DNA from: Syntrophomonadaceae bacterium
Lineage (GTDB): Bacteria > Bacillota > Dethiobacteria > DTU022
Length of the DNA stretch: 7,280 bases
Reading direction: 5' to 3'
Assembly (NCBI GenBank): GCA_003553305.1
Contig: PWEB01000205.1
Span: 1-7,280 of the forward strand
Shown: positions 6,225 to 7,280 of the stretch, one piece after another
Numbering within the stretch: the stretch's first letter is position 1
Layout of the letters: each line of letters begins with the position of its first letter
Translations under genes and position numbers: made by a program
The notes under the pieces: model-generated
The model's database searches: none
What the model was told of the DNA's origin: nothing
Seen by the model: only the letters and a program-made list of their open reading frames with translations

Positions 6225-7092
6225 TATCTTAAAGATGTCTTTAACTTTAACTATAATAGCGGCTCTCTCTGCTTTTTTGCTAACCGGCGTGCACAATATC
6301 ACGGAACCGGTTATTCTTGCGCGGCAGGAAAGGGAATACTACGAAGCAATTGAAAGATTTTTTCCTGAAGTTGAAGATTTTCAAACAAAAGAGATAGATA
6401 GCAATCAATATGATTTGATTTATGACCAGGATGGTGAAGAACTAGGGGTTATGGGAACCATTGAAACTCAGGGCTATGATGGTGCAATCAGATATAATCT
6501 GGCAGTAGATACCGAAGGGGTAATCCAGGGCATCGTTATAGTATCCCATACTGAAACGCCGGGAATCGGTGATGTGATCGAAACCGATCAGTTTCAAGAA
6601 CAATTTGTTGGTAAAGGTTATGATGATTCGCTTGAAGATGGAGAAGACGTTGATACGGTGAGTGGAGCTACTTTAAGCACCGGTGCAATGCTTAGTTCAA
6701 TACGCCGTACTGTAAATACTATAGCTGAGCAATTTTTAGGCGAAGAAAGAGAATATATTGATTTAACTGAGATTCCTGACGGGGTTTACGAGGCAAGCGT
6801 GGATGGAACTCATGGAATATTAACTGTTGAAGTTGAGGTTGAGAATGGAGAAATCATTAGGGTCGATGTGCCCGAGCATAATGAAACCGAAGCTTACTTT
6901 GTAGATAGCTACCCGGAAATACCGGAACGAATTGTCGAGGAACAGCGGGTAGAAGTCGATACACAAACTGGTGCGACATTAAGTGCTGAAAGAATTGTTG
7001 ATGCTGTCAAAAAAGCTCTGGGAGATGCTGTGCCAGAAATAGAAGACGACGCAGAAGGCAATGGAGGTGACAATAACAATGAAGGAGAGTAA
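6217..7092 (+). CDS. rnfG: Rnf complex subunit RnfG with two FMN-binding domains
   Basis: Membrane-anchored, extracytoplasmic flavoprotein subunit of the Rnf complex, homologous to NqrC. One N-terminal membrane segment (about residues 7-26) is followed by the RnfG domain, with HTETPGIGD (111-119), FQEQFVGK (126-133) and the ApbE-type motif DTVSGAT (146-152); Thr152 is the predicted covalent FMN site. After a short linker, a second FMN_bind-like domain (about 188-271) carries HNETEAYF (221-228), IVEEQ (239-243) and a second motif DTQTGAT (248-254), with Thr254 a predicted second FMN site. The protein ends in an acidic Gly/Asn tail (about 274-291). At 291 aa it is some 80-100 residues longer than usual RnfG. 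By hand count, residues 27-291 hold 66 Asp/Glu and 15 Lys/Arg. It overlaps rnfD by 8 bases and rnfE by 14. Its RnfG identity is firm; flavin loading of the second domain is inferred from the motif. Confidence 0.93.
   Translation: MRDILKMSLTLTIIAALSAFLLTGVHNITEPVILARQEREYYEAIERFFPEVEDFQTKEIDSNQYDLIYDQDGEELGVMGTIETQGYDGAIRYNLAVDTEGVIQGIVIVSHTETPGIGDVIETDQFQEQFVGKGYDDSLEDGEDVDTVSGATLSTGAMLSSIRRTVNTIAEQFLGEEREYIDLTEIPDGVYEASVDGTHGILTVEVEVENGEIIRVDVPEHNETEAYFVDSYPEIPERIVEEQRVEVDTQTGATLSAERIVDAVKKALGDAVPEIEDDAEGNGGDNNNEGE
6778..7029 (+). other. Extra C-terminal FMN_bind-like domain of RnfG
   Basis: Residues 188-271 of RnfG read as a complete small flavin-binding domain. It begins with DGVYEAS, a form typical of stand-alone FMN_bind proteins, continues with a beta-rich stretch (ILTVEVEVENGEIIRVDV), then HNET, an IVEEQ helix and D248-TQ-TGAT-LS, and closes with an amphipathic helix (AERIVDAVKKAL). 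The attachment codon for Thr254 is 6976-6978. It resembles the first domain only in motif order, so this is not a recent copy. Confidence 0.8.
7063..7081 (+). promoter_or_regulatory. Ribosome binding site and ATG start of rnfE, inside rnfG
   Basis: GGAGGTGA (7063-7070) lies 8 bases before the ATG at 7079 and is a perfect Shine-Dalgarno. It falls in the codons for Gly-Gly-Asp in the RnfG tail. It decides the rnfE start: the ATG at 7092 is in another frame. Confidence 0.8.
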
Positions 7093-7280
7093 TGTTTATG
7101 TCCAGGATCTATCGAGAGGGATCATTAAAGAAAACCCTGTATTTCGATTGTTACTGGGAATGTGTCCGGTTCTCGGGGTCACCGCCTTTCTTATAAACGG
7201 TCTTGGAATGGGGCTTGCTGCAACAGCTGTTTTGATTGCCTCCAACGTGGTTGTTGCCAGTTTGAAGAATTTTATTCCAG
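7079..7280 (+). CDS. rnfE: Rnf complex membrane subunit RnfE, 3'-truncated
   Basis: Integral membrane subunit, homologous to NqrD, that pairs with RnfA; the two are known to hold an intramembrane [2Fe-2S] centre. The window holds 67 codons plus one base of a protein normally about 200 aa. The translation shows SRGIIKENPVF (residues 12-22), LLLGMCPVLGVT (24-35) and INGLGMGLAATAVLIASN (39-56), the standard start of RnfE with its first two membrane helices. Cys29 (codon 7163-7165) lies in the conserved LG-x-CP motif and is the expected FeS ligand. It starts 14 bases before the rnfG stop, with a perfect Shine-Dalgarno. RnfA has a similar fold but different motifs; the NPVF...LG-x-CP pattern and the position after rnfG favour RnfE. 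rnfA and rnfB are expected to follow outside. Confidence 0.93.
   Translation, partial: MKESNVYVQDLSRGIIKENPVFRLLLGMCPVLGVTAFLINGLGMGLAATAVLIASNVVVASLKNFIP

Noticed and set aside
7092..7094. ATG at 7092 (TAATG with the rnfG stop) as the rnfE start
   Set aside because: It is in a different frame; the conserved RnfE sequence continues only from the ATG at 7079.
3895..7280. Na+-translocating NADH:quinone reductase (nqr) operon
   Set aside because: RnfD, RnfG and RnfE are homologous to NqrB, NqrC and NqrD, but the first gene encodes RnfC with two CxxCxxCxxxCP motifs, which Nqr lacks.

Overview
The window suggests an anaerobic, Gram-positive-type bacterium of the Firmicutes, most likely Clostridia or a relative. 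The evidence is moderate G+C (mid-40s by eye), strong GGAGGTGA-type Shine-Dalgarno sites, GTG starts, a valS-folC pair, and an rnf cluster in the C-D-G-E order known from Clostridia and acetogens. All real genes lie on the + strand. The species cannot be named. The very acidic extracytoplasmic part of RnfG, next to a charge-balanced cytoplasmic RnfC, would fit an alkaliphile or haloalkaliphile, but this is only an inference.

Layout: (1) 1-2337, the 3' part of valS (valyl-tRNA synthetase), open at the left edge. (2) 2337-3692, folC (folylpolyglutamate/dihydrofolate synthase), overlapping the valS stop by one base. (3) 3693-3894, an AT-rich 202-bp gap. It holds a palindrome followed by a T-rich run (weak terminator, overlapping a possible promoter), a second inverted repeat, a perfect TATAAT box, and the rnfC ribosome binding site. 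(4) 3895-7280, the start of an rnf operon: rnfC, rnfD, rnfG and the first 67 codons of rnfE, which runs off the right edge. rnfA and rnfB are expected just outside.

The two halves are functionally separate. valS-folC is housekeeping (tRNA charging and folate polyglutamylation). The rnf genes encode the membrane ferredoxin:NAD+ oxidoreductase that couples electron flow to Na+ or H+ transport. RnfC is the cytoplasmic NAD(H)/FMN/2x[4Fe-4S] subunit. RnfD is a membrane subunit with covalent FMN. RnfG is a membrane-anchored extracytoplasmic flavoprotein. RnfE is a membrane subunit sharing an intramembrane FeS centre with RnfA. Tight spacing and overlapping reading frames from rnfC to rnfE imply one transcript with translational coupling.

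The most notable feature is RnfG. It carries two FMN-binding domains, each with its own ApbE-type flavinylation motif (SGAT at residues 149-152, TGAT at 251-254), where the standard subunit has one. This suggests an Rnf complex with an extra extracytoplasmic flavin.
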